Shown: in pieces, positions 53,001 to 60,788 of the stretch
How the letters are laid out: each line of letters starts with the position of its first letter
Numbering within the stretch: the stretch's first letter is position 1
DNA from: Rhodobacteraceae bacterium (ex Bugula neritina AB1)
GTDB lineage: Bacteria; Pseudomonadota; Alphaproteobacteria; Rhodobacterales; Rhodobacteraceae
Reading direction: 5' to 3'
Length of the DNA stretch: 64,000 nucleotides
Assembly: GCA_001730095.1 (NCBI GenBank)
Contig: MDLF01000046.1
Span: forward strand, 60,149-124,148
Made by a program: the position numbers and the translations under genes
Notes under the pieces: generated by a model
Databases searched by the model: none
Seen by the model: only the letters and a program-made list of their open reading frames with translations
Told to the model about the DNA's origin: nothing

Positions 53001-53433
53001 CGCCGCGCAGGGCGCCGATGGGGCTGCGCTCTTCGTCCAGCACCTTGCCGGTCAGCATCAAGGCCCAGGTCGAGGCATTGACCAGCGAAGAGGTGGATTT
53101 GCCCAGATGCTTGCCCCAGTCCGAAGGCGCGATCTTGTCCTCGATCAGCGCATCGATTGTGTCCGCATCCGGCACCCGCAGCAACGCTTCGGCCAGGCAC
53201 ATCAGCGCCACGCCTTCGTCGGTCGACAGCCCGTATTCGGCCAGGAAAACCTCCATCAGCCCCGGTGCCGAATGGCCGCGGATGTCGCGCACCAATGCGG
53301 CGGCGTTGGCGCAAATGCGGTTGCGGTCTGCGTCAGTAAGGGCGGCCTGGGCCACCAGCTGGTCGCGGATCGCGGCTTGGTCGGCATAGGTGCCGGCGTC
53401 GATCCGGAAGCGAAGTTTGGTATCAGCGGTCAT
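50020..53433 (-). CDS. putA: Bifunctional proline dehydrogenase / glutamate-semialdehyde dehydrogenase
   Basis: 1137 residues. The proline dehydrogenase barrel spans roughly 80-460 ('GISVKLSALHPRYE', 'RLVKGAYWDTEIKRAQVEG'), and the aldehyde dehydrogenase domain 540-1000 ('SPWNFPLAIFTG', 'VAETGGLNAMIV' with the catalytic glutamate, 'SAGQRCSALRCLYL' with the catalytic cysteine). The last ~100 residues form the shorter C-terminal domain. There is no ribbon-helix-helix DNA-binding region, so it is not an autoregulator. Start ATG at 53433 has GGAG eight bases away. The divergent Lrp-type gene is the expected regulator. Confidence 0.96.
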   Translation of the reverse strand: MTADTKLRFRIDAGTYADQAAIRDQLVAQAALTDADRNRICANAAALVRDIRGHSAPGLMEVFLAEYGLSTDEGVALMCLAEALLRVPDADTIDALIEDKIAPSDWGKHLGKSTSSLVNASTWALMLTGKVLDEERSPIGALRGAIKRLGEPVIRTAVSRAMKEMGRQFVLGETIESAMDRAAGMEAKGYSYSYDMLGEAARTEADAARYHLAYSKAISSIAAACNSDDIRRNPGISVKLSALHPRYELAQENSVMEHLVPRLKALALLAKAAKMGLNVDAEEADRLSLSLEVIDAVVSDPALAGWDGFGVVVQAYGPRTGLAIDALHEMAEKYDRRFMVRLVKGAYWDTEIKRAQVEGVDGFPVFTSKALTDVSYISNARKLLDLTDRIYPQFATHNAHTVSAILHMAQSIDNAAYEFQRLHGMGETLHQMVLEQNRTNCRIYAPVGAHRDLLAYLVRRLLENGANSSFVNQIVDENVPPEEVAADPFAEIADITCKIPTGPELYAPERPNSKGFDLGHAPTLARIEDARAPWRTHTWEAGPLIAGEARPEAPLDVTNPADLSPVGKVRYCSGADLETALAAAAPWSAPASERAAVLNKAADLYEENYGELFAILAREAGKTIPDAVAELREAVDFLRYYAARIPDADPAGVISSISPWNFPLAIFTGLISAPLATGNGVLAKPADPTPLVAHRAVQLLHEAGVPRHALQLLPGRGSKVGAAITGDARVAGVSFTGSTATAMRIRATMADTMRPGAPLVAETGGLNAMIVDSTALPEQAVQSVVESAFQSAGQRCSALRCLYLQDDIADNVLEMLQGAMDLLQVGDPWHLSTDSGPVIDDKARSGILAHIAKARMQGRVLKEIRPPQAGTFVGPTLIEIPDIAWMEEEIFGPVLHVVRFQSQELDKIIDDINATGYGLTFGLHTRIDDRVQHVCDRVHAGNLYVNRNQIGAIVGSQPFGGEGLSGTGPKAGGPDYLSRFCAPDRQQSSSQWETTTSALPAISGVPAQPVTTTLPGPTGESNRLTLFARPPLLCMGPGAEAAEAQAKHVISLGGTAMQTDGMFDLNRLETMAGIAGVLWWGDEATGRDIEQALARRVGPIIPLIPGKPDRARVLAERHVCVDTTASGGNAQLLGGNA

Positions 53434-53558
53434 GAGGTGACTCCACAAGAAAATGTGCAGGGCTTTTGTTAAGCCTACACGCTTTGCGGCGGGACAATTG
53501 ACTGAATTGATGATATTCATAGGTCAAATGGGTAAAAATGTGAAAATTGAAGGTCCAA

Positions 53559-54029
53559 ATGAACTCCATAGACCTTGATCGCTTTGACCGGGCGATTCTC
53601 AACGTGCTGAGCGAAGACGGCCGCATTTCCATTGCGGACCTTGCCCGGCGTATCGGCCTGTCAAAGACACCGACCCAGACCCGGCTCAAGCGGTTGGAGG
53701 CGGAAGGCATCATCACCGGCTACCGGGCGCTGGTGGATCCGATCCGGCTGGGGCTGGATCATGTGGCCTTTGTCGAGGTGAAGCTCGACGACACCCGCGA
53801 AGCGGCGCTGTCCAAGTTCAACGCCGCGGTGGCGCGGTTGCCGGAGATTGAACAGGTGCATATGATGGCATCGCATTTCGACTACCTCTTGAAGGTGCGC
53901 ACCCGGTCCATGACGGATTACCGGGCGGTGCTGGGAGAGAAGATCTCCTCGCTGCCGCATGTCGCGTCCACATCCACCTATGTTGCAATGCAGGCGGTCA
54001 AGGAAGACGGCGTTCTGGGCCCGCTTTAG
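53559..54029 (+). CDS. putR: Lrp/AsnC family regulator of putA
   Basis: 156 residues: 'LDRFDRAILNVLSEDGRISIADLARRIGLSKTPTQTRLKRLEAEGIITGY' is the DNA-binding domain and 'VHMMASHFDYLLKVRTRSMTDYRAVLGEKISSLP' the RAM domain. Divergent from putA by 125 bp, as PutR in other alphaproteobacteria, which activates putA with proline. The ATG at 53559 follows GAAGG; a TTG 12 bp earlier is possible. Confidence 0.93.
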   Translation: MNSIDLDRFDRAILNVLSEDGRISIADLARRIGLSKTPTQTRLKRLEAEGIITGYRALVDPIRLGLDHVAFVEVKLDDTREAALSKFNAAVARLPEIEQVHMMASHFDYLLKVRTRSMTDYRAVLGEKISSLPHVASTSTYVAMQAVKEDGVLGPL

Positions 54030-54068
54030 AGCTAATTCCGCTGCGCAGCTTCCCCAGACTTGATTGAA

Positions 54069-54695
54069 ATGGCAGATATGCGAGCATGGGGCATGTTCCT
54101 TGCTCCGCTTCGCGTCCATATTTCCCAGGCCTGCACCGCTACGGTTTTCTGTGCCGCAGCGGTATCTCCAGTACAGGCATCAGATTGCCCCGCCGCACCA
54201 AACCACAGCGGCCCGCTTGGGGCGCTGATCAGCGAGGTGCAGAAGGCGGAAACTGAAACTCAGGCCCGCGAAATCGGCAACCGGATGTGGGAATACTGGG
54301 CAGATGCGCCAAACGCACAGGCGCAGGCCATTCTTGACCGCGGCATGTCCAAACGCTCTGTCTTTGACTTCCTGGGTGCATTGGCGGCCTTTGATCAGCT
54401 GATCGACTATTGTCCGGACTATGCCGAAGGTTACAACCAGCGCGCTTTTGTGCATTACCTGCGCCGGGACTTTGCAGCCGCTCTTGCTGATCTGGACCGG
54501 GCGCTGGCGCTATCTCCCCGCCATATCGCTGCACTAAGCGGCCGCGCGCTGTCACTATACGGCCTGTCGCGGCTGGAGGAGGCACGACAGGCGCTGTCTG
54601 AGGCGCTGAAGCTGAACCCCTGGTTGCCGGAGCGTTTCCTGGCGGACCCCGGCGGGCCGCTGGCGCCACCCGGCGCCGGGGATACAGAGCTGTAG
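54069..54695 (+). CDS. Exported TPR protein, function unknown
   Basis: 208 residues. A hydrophobic segment near the N-terminus ('TATVFCAAAVSPVQA', ending before residue 40) looks like a signal peptide, followed by three tetratricopeptide-like repeats ('AEGYNQRAFVHYLRRDFAAALADLDRALALSPRHIAALSGRALSLYGLSRLEEARQALSEALKLNP'). The start is uncertain: ATGs at 54069, 54078 and 54090 are in frame and none has a strong ribosome site. A tRNA gene follows on the same strand. Confidence 0.75.
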   Translation: MADMRAWGMFLAPLRVHISQACTATVFCAAAVSPVQASDCPAAPNHSGPLGALISEVQKAETETQAREIGNRMWEYWADAPNAQAQAILDRGMSKRSVFDFLGALAAFDQLIDYCPDYAEGYNQRAFVHYLRRDFAAALADLDRALALSPRHIAALSGRALSLYGLSRLEEARQALSEALKLNPWLPERFLADPGGPLAPPGAGDTEL

Positions 54696-54801
54696 CTCTG
54701 TCCGTGCTTTGGGAAATTTGCCTTTCGAGCCGAAAACATATTGTCCGCGTGATTTCAGGAGGCTAGACCTTCACCTGAGGTGCCCGGCAGCGGCACCCTG
54801 A

Positions 54802-54887
54802 GCCCGCGTGGTGGAATGGTAGACACCGGAGACTTAAAATCTCCTGGCCGTATGGCCGTGCCGGTTCGAGTCCGGCCGCGGGCACCA
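54802..54887 (+). tRNA. tRNA-Leu (UAA anticodon)
   Basis: 86 nt including an encoded CCA. Acceptor GCCCGCG pairs with CGCGGGC (54877-54883) followed by A and CCA. The anticodon stem GGAGA/TCTCC (54828-54832, 54840-54844) flanks the loop CTTAAAA, giving anticodon TAA. A long variable arm (TGGCCGTATGGCCGTG) and the T-loop GGTTCGAGTCC complete a class II leucine tRNA. Confidence 0.97.
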
Positions 54888-55229
54888 CTGAAATCAAAGG
54901 GATTTCCCTGTTTTCTTCTATCTCTGGGGTTCGCCAGATTTTTGCGCCTCCCACATGCGCCCCCTACAGTCACGTTCTGTTCCTGATCTGGTTCAGGCTG
55001 GTTCCGGCGCTGCTGCGCGGATCGCAAATTGCGGTTGCCGCAGGAGCAATCTGTGGTGCCAGCGGGGAAAGGTGGCGTCGGCATGCGGCCGGTCTGCCCC
55101 AAGGGCGCGTGAAATGACACTCGGGCAGCCTTTAGGCATCAATGCCCGCAAGGCGTCTGAATTGAAATCTGGCAGCACCGCAGATTGACGGCGGGGCTGC
55201 CAGGGGTCGATCGGATGTGACGGGGTGTG
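54888..55229. other. 342-bp gap between tRNA-Leu and queF
   Basis: No gene is supported. A small hairpin AGGGA-TT-TCCCT followed by GTTTTC (54898-54914) may end the tRNA transcript, and a weak hairpin near 55171-55201 may end the que operon. No integrase or attachment-site duplication of the tRNA 3' end was seen. Confidence 0.55.
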
Positions 55230-55694
55230 TCAGCCGCGGCCACGGTAGGGCGGCACGCCCTGATCCGGAATCCAGACTCCCTCGGGCATCGGGCCGGTCT
55301 GCCAGAACACATCAATCGGGATGCCGCCGCGCGGGTACCAGTAACCACCGATGCGCAGCCATTGCGGCGCAAGGAAATCCGCCAGGCGGCGGGCGATGGA
55401 GACGGTGCAATCTTCATGGAAGGCGCCGTGGTTGCGAAAGGACGTGAGGAACAGCTTCAGAGATTTGCTTTCCACCAGCCATTCGCCGGGCACGTAATCG
55501 ATCACCAGATGGGCAAAATCCGGCTGGCCGGTCATCGGGCAGAGCGAGGTGAACTCCGGCGCGGTGAAGCGCACGTTGTAGGCCACGTCTCCTTGCGGGT
55601 TCTGAACCCGTTCCAGTTCGGCCTGTTCGGGGCTTTGCGGCACGATGGTGTCGCCGCCCAGCTGCTTTAGATTGCTGTAGATACTGTCAGACAT
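55230..55694 (-). CDS. queF: NADPH-dependent 7-cyano-7-deazaguanine reductase
   Basis: QueF reduces preQ0 to preQ1. The 154-residue unimodular enzyme has the thioimide-forming C52 in '[13 protein letters not shown]', and '[18 protein letters not shown]' with the NADPH/substrate residues. The ATG at 55694 leaves 16 bp after the queE stop. Last gene of queC-queD-queE-queF, so it is probably under the preQ1 riboswitch before queC, the product of its own reaction. Confidence 0.95.
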   Translation of the reverse strand: MSDSIYSNLKQLGGDTIVPQSPEQAELERVQNPQGDVAYNVRFTAPEFTSLCPMTGQPDFAHLVIDYVPGEWLVESKSLKLFLTSFRNHGAFHEDCTVSIARRLADFLAPQWLRIGGYWYPRGGIPIDVFWQTGPMPEGVWIPDQGVPPYRGRG

Positions 55695-55710
55695 ATCGGT
55701 TTCCTTGTCT

Positions 55711-56418
55711 TCAGACGCCACGCTTGTTGCCCCAGACCAGCACATGCAGCTGGGGCAGGACGCGGGGCGTGAACCAGCCGTCGCCGGTCACTTTTTCAAT
55801 CAGCCACAAAAGGCGTTCGGTGGCCTGGTTCAGATCGACGGGCTGCGCCGGGTCGACCTCCGGGTTGCCGGGTTGCAGATACAGCGGCAGCTCCGGGTGA
55901 CGCGCGGCGGCAGCTTTGGCCCAGGCATAGTCGGCGTCGTCAAACACAACGATCTTCATCACCGCCTTGCCGCAGCCCTGGGCGTGATGCAGGCAGCGGG
56001 TGAATTTGTGCCAGTCGGTCTTTTCGCCGCTTGATGGCGGTTTCGGGCTCAGCACCAGCGTATCCAGCGCCCCGAACCAGGGTTGCGAAACCGAGCCCTG
56101 CGTTTCGCAGGCAAACCGGTAACCTTCTTTCTGGCCGATGGCGATCACCGGTGCAAAGTTCTGGATTGCCGGGTTGCCGCCCGAGATCGACACCGTCAAA
56201 GGTTTGCCGCCGGACAGGCGGCGCACTTCGTCCATGATCTCTTCAGGCGCCATCACCGCCCAGTCGCCGCGAAAGGCGCTGTCGACCGCATGCATGCTGT
56301 CGCACCAGCTGCAACGGTAGTCGCAGCCGCCTGCGCGCACGAACACAGTGGGTTCGCCGATCAGCACGCCTTCGCCCTGAATGGTGGGGCCGAAGATCTC
56401 CGCGATGCGCAGGCTCAC
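55711..56418 (-). CDS. queE: 7-carboxy-7-deazaguanine synthase (radical SAM)
   Basis: 235 residues. '[15 protein letters not shown]', the radical-SAM cluster 'CDYRCSWC', '[11 protein letters not shown]' and 'KPPSSGE' identify QueE, which converts CPH4 to CDG. The start is GTG at 56418, overlapping the queD stop as GTGA; this matches the family's normal N-terminus and implies coupled translation. A longer frame through queD was rejected. Confidence 0.94.
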   Translation of the reverse strand: MSLRIAEIFGPTIQGEGVLIGEPTVFVRAGGCDYRCSWCDSMHAVDSAFRGDWAVMAPEEIMDEVRRLSGGKPLTVSISGGNPAIQNFAPVIAIGQKEGYRFACETQGSVSQPWFGALDTLVLSPKPPSSGEKTDWHKFTRCLHHAQGCGKAVMKIVVFDDADYAWAKAAAARHPELPLYLQPGNPEVDPAQPVDLNQATERLLWLIEKVTGDGWFTPRVLPQLHVLVWGNKRGV

Positions 56419-56768
56419 GGCCGGTACTCCGCCCAGGTCTTGGGGGTCTCCGAGACTTTGACGGCTGCCACTTCCGGCCAGCGCGCGTGGCACCAGTCAT
56501 AGAAATGTTTCGCCATATTCTCAGCGGTCGAATGCCCCTCCAGCACATCGTTCAGATGCCGGTGGTCAAAGGTTTCGTCGATGTAGGCTTTCAGCGGCTT
56601 CAGCTCGTGATAGTCGCGCACAAAACCGTCCGCATTCAGTTCTTTGGCTGCCAGCTCCACCACCACGACATAGTTGTGGCCGTGCATCCGGGCGCATTGG
56701 TGGTCCGGCGGCAGATGCGTCAGCTGGTGCGAGGCGGAAAAGTGGAATTCCTTGGTGATCCGGAACAT
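56415..56768 (-). CDS. queD: 6-carboxy-tetrahydropterin synthase
   Basis: 117 residues. '[28 protein letters not shown]' carries the zinc histidines H14, H29 and H31 and the catalytic C25 of the PTPS/QueD fold; 'FDHRHLND' and 'PTAEN'-like '[10 protein letters not shown]' follow. It makes CPH4 from dihydroneopterin triphosphate. The ATG overlaps the queC stop by one base (TGATG). Confidence 0.95.
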   Translation of the reverse strand: MFRITKEFHFSASHQLTHLPPDHQCARMHGHNYVVVVELAAKELNADGFVRDYHELKPLKAYIDETFDHRHLNDVLEGHSTAENMAKHFYDWCHARWPEVAAVKVSETPKTWAEYRP

Positions 56769-57469
56769 CAGGCGCCGTCCTTGCCTGCAATTGCAGCTTT
56801 CCAGAAATCGGGGTCGGCATAAACTGTCGGATCTTCGACGCCGGCCAGATGGAAGGCCTCGCGCCGTTCCACGCAGGTGCCGCAGCGCCCGCAGTGCTTG
56901 TCGCCGCCCTTGTAACAGGACCATGTGTCCGCAAAAGGCGTGTTATGGGCAACACCGGCGGTGACAATGTCACCCTTGGTGCGGTGCACAAACGGCGTGT
57001 AAAGCCGTACATCGGCGTAGCCATCCAGCGCAGCCCGCTGCATCGCGTCAAACGCCTCGGTAAAGGCCGGGCGGCAGTCCGGATAGATGAAATGGTCGCC
57101 GCCATGCACGGCTGTTGCCACCGCGTCGTCGCCGTTGGCGGCAGCGATGCCATAGGCGATGGTCAGCATGATGGCGTTGCGGTTCGGCACCACGGTGACC
57201 TTCATGGTCTCTTCGGCATAGTGGCCGTCCGGCACATCAATGTCATCGGTCAGAGCCGATCCCGAAAGCGCGGCGCCGATCCCGCGCATGTCGATGATGT
57301 CATGCGGCACGCCCAGCCGTTCGGCGGCGGCGGCGGCATAGTCCAGTTCCTTCTTGTGGCGCTGGCCGTAATCAAAGGAGACAAGACGGGTCAGCTGATG
57401 TTCTTCAGCGACCATATGGGCAAGCGAAACGGAATCCAGCCCGCCCGAGCAGATAACGATAGTCTTCAT
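56768..57469 (-). CDS. queC: 7-cyano-7-deazaguanine synthase
   Basis: 233 residues. The ATP-pyrophosphatase P-loop 'CSGGLDSVSLAH' at 8-19, 'FDYGQRHKKEL', 'VVPNRNAIMLTIA' and the zinc site 'CYKGGDKHCGRCGTCVERREAF' are QueC signatures. It converts CDG to preQ0. First gene of the operon; its Shine-Dalgarno AAGGG is the last part of a preQ1-I riboswitch seven bases upstream of the ATG. Confidence 0.96.
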   Translation of the reverse strand: MKTIVICSGGLDSVSLAHMVAEEHQLTRLVSFDYGQRHKKELDYAAAAAERLGVPHDIIDMRGIGAALSGSALTDDIDVPDGHYAEETMKVTVVPNRNAIMLTIAYGIAAANGDDAVATAVHGGDHFIYPDCRPAFTEAFDAMQRAALDGYADVRLYTPFVHRTKGDIVTAGVAHNTPFADTWSCYKGGDKHCGRCGTCVERREAFHLAGVEDPTVYADPDFWKAAIAGKDGA

Positions 57470-57476
57470 GTTTGAA

Positions 57477-57511
57477 CCCTTGTTTTGATGACCGGGTAGG
57501 CTGCGACCGGT
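57477..57511 (-). promoter_or_regulatory. preQ1-I riboswitch controlling queC translation
   Basis: Read on the minus strand: stem ACCGG/CCGGU, loop beginning UCGCAG and ending in the C expected to contact the ligand, then tail CAUCAAAACAAGGG. The loop start and the CAAAACAAGG tail match the well-studied Thermoanaerobacter tengcongensis preQ1-I aptamer almost base for base. The AAGGG at the tail end is also the Shine-Dalgarno of queC (7 nt from ATG), so ligand binding would hide it. Confidence 0.9.
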
Positions 57512-57708
57512 GCCGGGCGTTTAGCAGCAAGGCGGGAATGGCGCAAGGTGCGGGCGCATTGCGAACATTCGGCAGGACTTGTTGGGGAAATTTGAAAGTT
57601 TGGCGTTGGCGGTACCTTGTGAGGGCAGTGCTCGTCCGCGGGCGGAAGCGTAGCGCCCGCCCATGGGGGCGGACGGGCGCTGCCCGGCGTGCCGCCGGGC
57701 GGGGCAGT

Positions 57709-58599
57709 CTAAACCGGCGGCAGTTCCCCCTCCAGCCACTCCAGAAAAGCGCGCGAGGCCGGAGTGCTGGCATGGCTGGGCGGCGGCATCAGAAAGTAAT
57801 TCTCCAGCAGATCTGCCGAGTGGTCGCTGGCCCGGACCAGCTGCCCGCTGTCCAGCAACCCGCCTGCCAGCGTGTCATGCGACATGGAAATCCCGGCGCC
57901 ATTCACTGCAGCTGTCATGGAAATCACATAAGTGGAGCCGAGATTGACCTCGTGATTGCGTTCAAACGGCAAATCCTGCGACTTGAACCAGGCCCCCCAA
58001 GACCCTGTGACGCCGCCACAATCCAGCAGTGTCGCGGTGTCGAAATCAACGTTTCCGCCCTGATACCCCGGCGCGCAGACCGGGTAGAACCGGTCGCGGG
58101 TCAGTCGGATGGCCGCTGCTGACATATCGTTCGGGCGACCAAAGCGGATCTCAGTGCCGGCGGAACTTGCATGCCGTTCCGGGTCCCATATCGGCGTCAC
58201 GATATTCAGCACCAGCCAGGGGAACCGTTCATACAGTCGCGGCAGCCGCGGCGACAGCCAAAAGACTGAGAACGCCATATTGCACTGCAATACCAGATGC
58301 CGCCCCTGATCGCCGCCGGTAAAGGCCTGGGTGCCTGCCGCCAACAGCTCAAAGGCCTCGCGCACAATGGGCATATAATTGGCACCGGCCTCCGATAGCT
58401 CCAGCGCGCGGGTTTTGCGGATGAACAGCTCTCGGCCAAGGAAGTTTTCCAGACTGCGCACATGCTGGCTGATCGCCGATTGCGTCAGGTTCAGCTCTGC
58501 GGCAGCCCGGGTGAACGACAGATGCCGCGCACTGGCCTCAAAGGCGCGCAGCCAGGTGAGCGGGGGCAGGGAGGAAGAGGGGGAGCCGGGAGCTGCCAT
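57709..58599 (-). CDS. LysR family regulator (desaturase locus 2)
   Basis: 296 residues with the winged helix 'LTWLRAFEASARHLSFTRAAAELNLTQSAISQHVRSLENFLGRELFIRK' and a GcvA-like effector domain. It is divergent from the class II aldolase-desaturase pair. A perfect palindrome lies 12 bp upstream of the start. ATG at 58599 chosen; a TTG one codon earlier is also in frame. Confidence 0.92.
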   Translation of the reverse strand: MAAPGSPSSSLPPLTWLRAFEASARHLSFTRAAAELNLTQSAISQHVRSLENFLGRELFIRKTRALELSEAGANYMPIVREAFELLAAGTQAFTGGDQGRHLVLQCNMAFSVFWLSPRLPRLYERFPWLVLNIVTPIWDPERHASSAGTEIRFGRPNDMSAAAIRLTRDRFYPVCAPGYQGGNVDFDTATLLDCGGVTGSWGAWFKSQDLPFERNHEVNLGSTYVISMTAAVNGAGISMSHDTLAGGLLDSGQLVRASDHSADLLENYFLMPPPSHASTPASRAFLEWLEGELPPV

Positions 58600-58610
58600 C
58601 AATGTATGAC

Positions 58611-58637
58611 CTATGCATTAGTTGTCTTAATGCATAG
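58611..58637. promoter_or_regulatory. LysR-type palindrome in the divergent region of desaturase locus 2
   Basis: CTATGCATTA (58611-58620), 7-nt spacer, TAATGCATAG (58628-58637): a perfect 10+10 bp inverted repeat with the same spacer length as the one at desaturase locus 1. Confidence 0.7.
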
Positions 58638-58709
58638 CGGCTGAATCAATCGTTTGTCAGCAGGAATTGAGGCTGGCACCACTGGGATAACCGGATTTGG
58701 AGGCCCAGG

Positions 58710-59468
58710 ATGAACAGGCAGGCGGAACTCAGCCAGAACCTTACCCATTGGCAGCAGCGCGTCGATATGGCCGCGGCCTTTCGCTGGGCTGAACGGTTGA
58801 ACATGCACGAAGGCGTGGCCAATCACTTCAGCCTAGCGGTGAACGGGGACGGAACCCAGTTCCTGATGAATCCCAATCAGGCGCATTTCCGGCGCATCAA
58901 GGCTTCGGACCTGCTGTTTCTGGATGCCAATGACCCCAAAACCATGGACCGCCCCGACGCGCCGGATCCGACCGCCTGGGGGCTGCATGGGTCAATCCAT
59001 CGCTTATGTCCGCATGCCCGCTGCGTGATGCATGTGCATTCGATCCATGCCACCGTTCTGGCCTGCCTCGCAGACAGCTCCCTGCCGCCGATCGATCAGA
59101 ACACGGCCACTTTCTATAACCGCTATGTGGTGGACGACAGTTTCGGCGGGCTGGCGTTTGAAAGCGAGGGCGCCCGCTGCGCCTCGATGCTGACCGATCC
59201 CAAGGTCAAGGTGATGATCATGGGCAACCACGGGGTGCTGGTGATCGGCGACAGCGTCGCGGACACTTTCAACCGGCTCTACTATTTTGAACGCGCCGCA
59301 GAAACCTATGTCCGCGCCCTGCAAACCGGCCAGAAGCTGCGGGTGCTGAGCGACGAGATCGCCGAGAAAACCGCGCAGGAGCTGGAGGATTACCCGGATC
59401 AGGCCGAACGCCATCTGGCAGAGCTGAAGGCGATCCTTGATGACGAAGGCTCCAACTACGCAAACTGA
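58710..59468 (+). CDS. Class II aldolase/adducin family protein
   Basis: 252 residues. 'HVHSIHATVLACL' gives the HxH metal ligands, 'MGNHGVLVIGDSVADTF' the third histidine and conserved loop of the aldolase/adducin fold. The reaction may be aldol cleavage of a sugar phosphate or a lyase/decarboxylase step on another substrate. A sterol-desaturase gene follows 23 bp later, so they share a transcript. The regulator is divergent. Confidence 0.9.
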   Translation: MNRQAELSQNLTHWQQRVDMAAAFRWAERLNMHEGVANHFSLAVNGDGTQFLMNPNQAHFRRIKASDLLFLDANDPKTMDRPDAPDPTAWGLHGSIHRLCPHARCVMHVHSIHATVLACLADSSLPPIDQNTATFYNRYVVDDSFGGLAFESEGARCASMLTDPKVKVMIMGNHGVLVIGDSVADTFNRLYYFERAAETYVRALQTGQKLRVLSDEIAEKTAQELEDYPDQAERHLAELKAILDDEGSNYAN

Positions 59469-59491
59469 GCACCAGCAGGGGAAGCAGTACA

Positions 59492-60496
59492 ATGGATGGA
59501 ACTTTGCACAACGCAGACCGCGACCGCGAGTCAGAACGCTGGCACTACCACCCCAAGGGTCCGGTGCCGCTCAACCCGCTGTTCAGCTGGCCGCCGCGCC
59601 CGGCGGCGATCCTGCGCTGGTATCGTGGCGCCTGGGCGGAAATCACCGCACTCAGCGTGCCCTTTGTACTGGCGTTGGCGGCCTATGCGTGGTTCCTGCC
59701 GCCGCTGGCGGAAATGGCCAGTTTCAGCCCCGGCTGGATGCTGCGGGTCTGGCTGATCAATCTGGTGCCGCAGATCTGCGTGGCAGGCGGGCTGCACTGG
59801 TGGCTTTACATGCGCAAAGGCCAGGGCATGCAGAAAAAATTCGACAAGCGCGACCTGTCGCGCGGCAATGGCACTTTCACGTTCAAGAACCAGGTCTGGG
59901 ACAATATCTTCTGGACATTGGGCAGCGCCATCACCGTGGCCACCGTGTACCAATGGGGTCTTTTCTGGCTGATGGCGAATGGGTGGGTGCCCACGGTGAC
60001 ATTTGCCGAAACACCCGTGTGGAGCGTGGTCTGGATGCTGCTCATTCCGATGTGGTCCGGCCTGCATTTCTATTGGGTGCACCGGCTGGAGCATCACCCG
60101 CGGCTTTATAAACACGTCCACGCGGTGCATCACCGCAACGTCAACACCGGGCCGTGGTCGGGGATCTCAAACCACTGGTATGAAAACCTGCTCTACTTCA
60201 CCACCTATTTCATCCATCTGATCGTGCCCTCGCATCCGCTGCATCTGACGTTCCATGCAATGTTCCAGCAGATCAGCCCGGTCATGTCGCACTCGGGCTT
60301 TGAACGGGTGATTGCCAAGGAGACAGAGGCCGCCAAGGCCGGCGATTTCTTTCACCAGCTGCACCACCGATATTTTGAGTGCAACTACGGCACCTCGGAA
60401 ATCCCGTTTGACAAGTGGTTCGGCACCTATCACGACGGCTCTGCTGCAGCGACTGAACGGACGCGGGCCTTCAAAAAGCAGATGTACACCCGTTAG
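59492..60496 (+). CDS. Sterol desaturase/fatty acid hydroxylase family protein (copy 2)
   Basis: 334 residues. Histidine boxes 'HRLEHH', 'HAVHH' and 'HQLHH' and several transmembrane helices, with 'FTFKNQVWDNIFWTLG' and 'HHRNVNTGPWSG' shared with copy 1 at 37160. Likely a di-iron C-H oxidising enzyme in the inner membrane acting on an unknown lipid-like substrate, in one operon with the class II aldolase. Confidence 0.9.
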   Translation: MDGTLHNADRDRESERWHYHPKGPVPLNPLFSWPPRPAAILRWYRGAWAEITALSVPFVLALAAYAWFLPPLAEMASFSPGWMLRVWLINLVPQICVAGGLHWWLYMRKGQGMQKKFDKRDLSRGNGTFTFKNQVWDNIFWTLGSAITVATVYQWGLFWLMANGWVPTVTFAETPVWSVVWMLLIPMWSGLHFYWVHRLEHHPRLYKHVHAVHHRNVNTGPWSGISNHWYENLLYFTTYFIHLIVPSHPLHLTFHAMFQQISPVMSHSGFERVIAKETEAAKAGDFFHQLHHRYFECNYGTSEIPFDKWFGTYHDGSAAATERTRAFKKQMYTR

Positions 60497-60542
60497 CATC
60501 GGGATCGGTTCTGATCAGGATCAAAGCGTCTCCAGTCACCAG

Positions 60543-60581
60543 CTCCTATGCCTGACCGCAGAACAGTCAAAGGCATAGGAG
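60543..60581 (+). promoter_or_regulatory. Hairpin sequestering the Shine-Dalgarno of the small membrane protein gene
   Basis: CTCCTATGCCT (60543-60553) is the exact reverse complement of AGGCATAGGAG (60571-60581). GAC/GTC just inside can extend the stem past an AA bulge. The right arm contains AGGAG, seven bases before the ATG at 60589, so folding would block translation. No T run follows. Confidence 0.7.
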
Positions 60582-60588
60582 AAAGCCC

Positions 60589-60777
60589 ATGTTGCGCCTT
60601 GCATCCATTCTCTATTCTCTGATCGGCAGCAGCCTGGCCGGGGCCGGAGTGATTGCGGTTCTGGCGGCCGGGCTGGTCACCACACAGGCCATCATCGGCG
60701 CCGCAGCAGCGGGGGCGGTTTTGGCACTGCCAGTGGCCTGGCTGGTGGCCAAGCAGCTTTACGCCCGCGGCGCCTGA
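60589..60777 (+). CDS. Small two-helix membrane protein
   Basis: 62 residues. Two hydrophobic helices (about 5-30 and 33-55) rich in alanine and glycine, with a basic C-terminus 'AKQLYARGA'. No motif that suggests a function. Its ribosome site AGGAG lies in the right arm of an 11-bp inverted repeat. Independent of the upstream desaturase or at the end of its transcript. Confidence 0.75.
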   Translation: MLRLASILYSLIGSSLAGAGVIAVLAAGLVTTQAIIGAAAAGAVLALPVAWLVAKQLYARGA

Positions 60778-60788
60778 GCTATTTGCGC

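Noticed and set aside
54802..55229. tRNA-associated integration site
   Set aside because: No integrase or recombinase gene follows and no duplicated tRNA 3' end was seen.
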